Source: Psychrobacter immobilis
Lineage (GTDB): Bacteria; Pseudomonadota; Gammaproteobacteria; Pseudomonadales; Moraxellaceae
Length of the DNA: 64,000 bases
Assembly: GCF_904846185.1 (NCBI RefSeq)
Contig: NZ_CAJGZQ010000001.1
Coordinates: 124,001 to 188,000 of the forward strand
Direction: 5' to 3'
Part shown: positions 63,533 through 64,000 of the stretch, in pieces
How positions within the stretch are numbered: the first letter of the stretch is position 1
Layout of the letters: the number at the start of each line of letters is the position of its first letter
Made by a program: the position numbers and the translations under genes
Notes under the pieces: generated by a model
The model's input: the letters and a program-made list of their open reading frames with translations, nothing else
What the model was told of the DNA's origin: nothing
Database searches by the model: none

Positions 63533-64000
63533 ATGTGTGGAATCGTTGGAGCAGTCGCTGAGCGTAATATCGCTAGTATCTTACTTGAGGGTCTTAAGCG
63601 TCTAGAATACCGTGGTTATGATTCTGCCGGTCTGACCGTCATTCGTGATGGCGAACTCCATCGCGAGCGCCAAGTGGGTAAAGTGCAAGCATTGGTCGAT
63701 GCTGTGGCAGTTAATCCTGAATTTTTCGATGGTCATATTGGTATTGCGCATACACGTTGGGCAACCCATGGCGAGCCGGCACAGCGTAATGCCCATCCGC
63801 ACGTATCAGGAAAAATCGCTGTGGTACATAACGGTATCGTTGAAAACTATGCCGAATTAAAAGAAGAATTGATTGCTAAAGGTTACGTATTTACGTCGCA
63901 GACCGATACCGAAGTCGTCGCTCATCTAATCAATGATATCTACAAAACCACACCTGATTTACTAGAAGCGGTTCGTGCCGTTATTCCGTTATTACATGGC
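63533..64000 (+). CDS. glmS: Glutamine--fructose-6-phosphate aminotransferase, 5' part
   Basis: Makes glucosamine-6-phosphate from fructose-6-phosphate and glutamine. The 156 codons in the window run open to the edge. The glutaminase half is clear: catalytic Cys-2 ([12 protein letters not shown]), [55 protein letters not shown] and [14 protein letters not shown]. The isomerase half lies beyond the window. ATG 63533 follows AAGGAATAG. Confidence 0.96.
   Translation, partial: MCGIVGAVAERNIASILLEGLKRLEYRGYDSAGLTVIRDGELHRERQVGKVQALVDAVAVNPEFFDGHIGIAHTRWATHGEPAQRNAHPHVSGKIAVVHNGIVENYAELKEELIAKGYVFTSQTDTEVVAHLINDIYKTTPDLLEAVRAVIPLLHG

Overview
The window looks like a chromosomal segment of a gamma-proteobacterium of the Moraxellaceae, most likely Psychrobacter. 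That assignment is by recall: moderate GC, the block rsmH-ftsL-ftsI-murE-murF-mraY without mraZ, an aminoglycoside-phosphotransferase-type homoserine kinase, and the general look of gltX, thiL, pgpA, glmU and glmS. No database search was possible.

Positions 1-21300 form an accessory, defence-type island. A type I restriction-modification operon on the minus strand (hsdM, hsdS, a small unknown gene, a PIN-domain gene, hsdR) has been split by a 9.2 kb composite transposon at 1828-11024. Two same-orientation IS256-family elements flank a heavy-metal efflux operon (czcI, czcC, czcB, czcA and the start of a CDF-type czcD). The 8-base target duplication ATCGGCGG lies on both outer edges (1820-1827 and 11025-11032), and joining the flanks restores a 160-codon PIN gene exactly. 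Both transposase genes carry a 67-base, hairpin-rich, frame-breaking insertion at the same codon although the two copies have otherwise diverged; removing it restores the frame in both. To the right and divergent from hsdM lies a tight three-gene cassette: a GHKL/MORC-like ATPase, a Z1 helicase-like ATPase and an AIPR protein, without the DNA methylase or separate endonuclease often seen with such genes.

Positions 21900-30440 hold a six-gene minus-strand catabolic operon (RidA-like protein, aldehyde dehydrogenase, membrane-dipeptidase family hydrolase, BCCT transporter, and two proteins of unknown function) with a divergent LysR regulator and a perfect 10+10 palindrome between them. Then come a YdcF-like membrane protein, cardiolipin synthase, rlmA and the division/cell-wall block. 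The latter contains a MITE-like element between murE and murF; a partial relative lies after the cardiolipin synthase gene.

Positions 43288-49570 hold gltX, a solitary AT-rich NACHT-type NTPase gene (candidate antiphage NLR-like protein), a DUF3223-like gene, tRNA-Ala(GGC) and tRNA-Glu(TTC) behind a strong promoter, an SH3b-like secreted protein, a LysE-type exporter, and a small protein built from an internal duplication. The rest (49681-64000) is mostly housekeeping: acnA, a YdjM-type membrane hydrolase, ychJ, a yafJ-like amidotransferase, a DUF2007 protein, homoserine kinase with an extra C-terminal domain, hisF, ribH, nusB with a long acidic tail, thiL, pgpA, glmU and the start of glmS.
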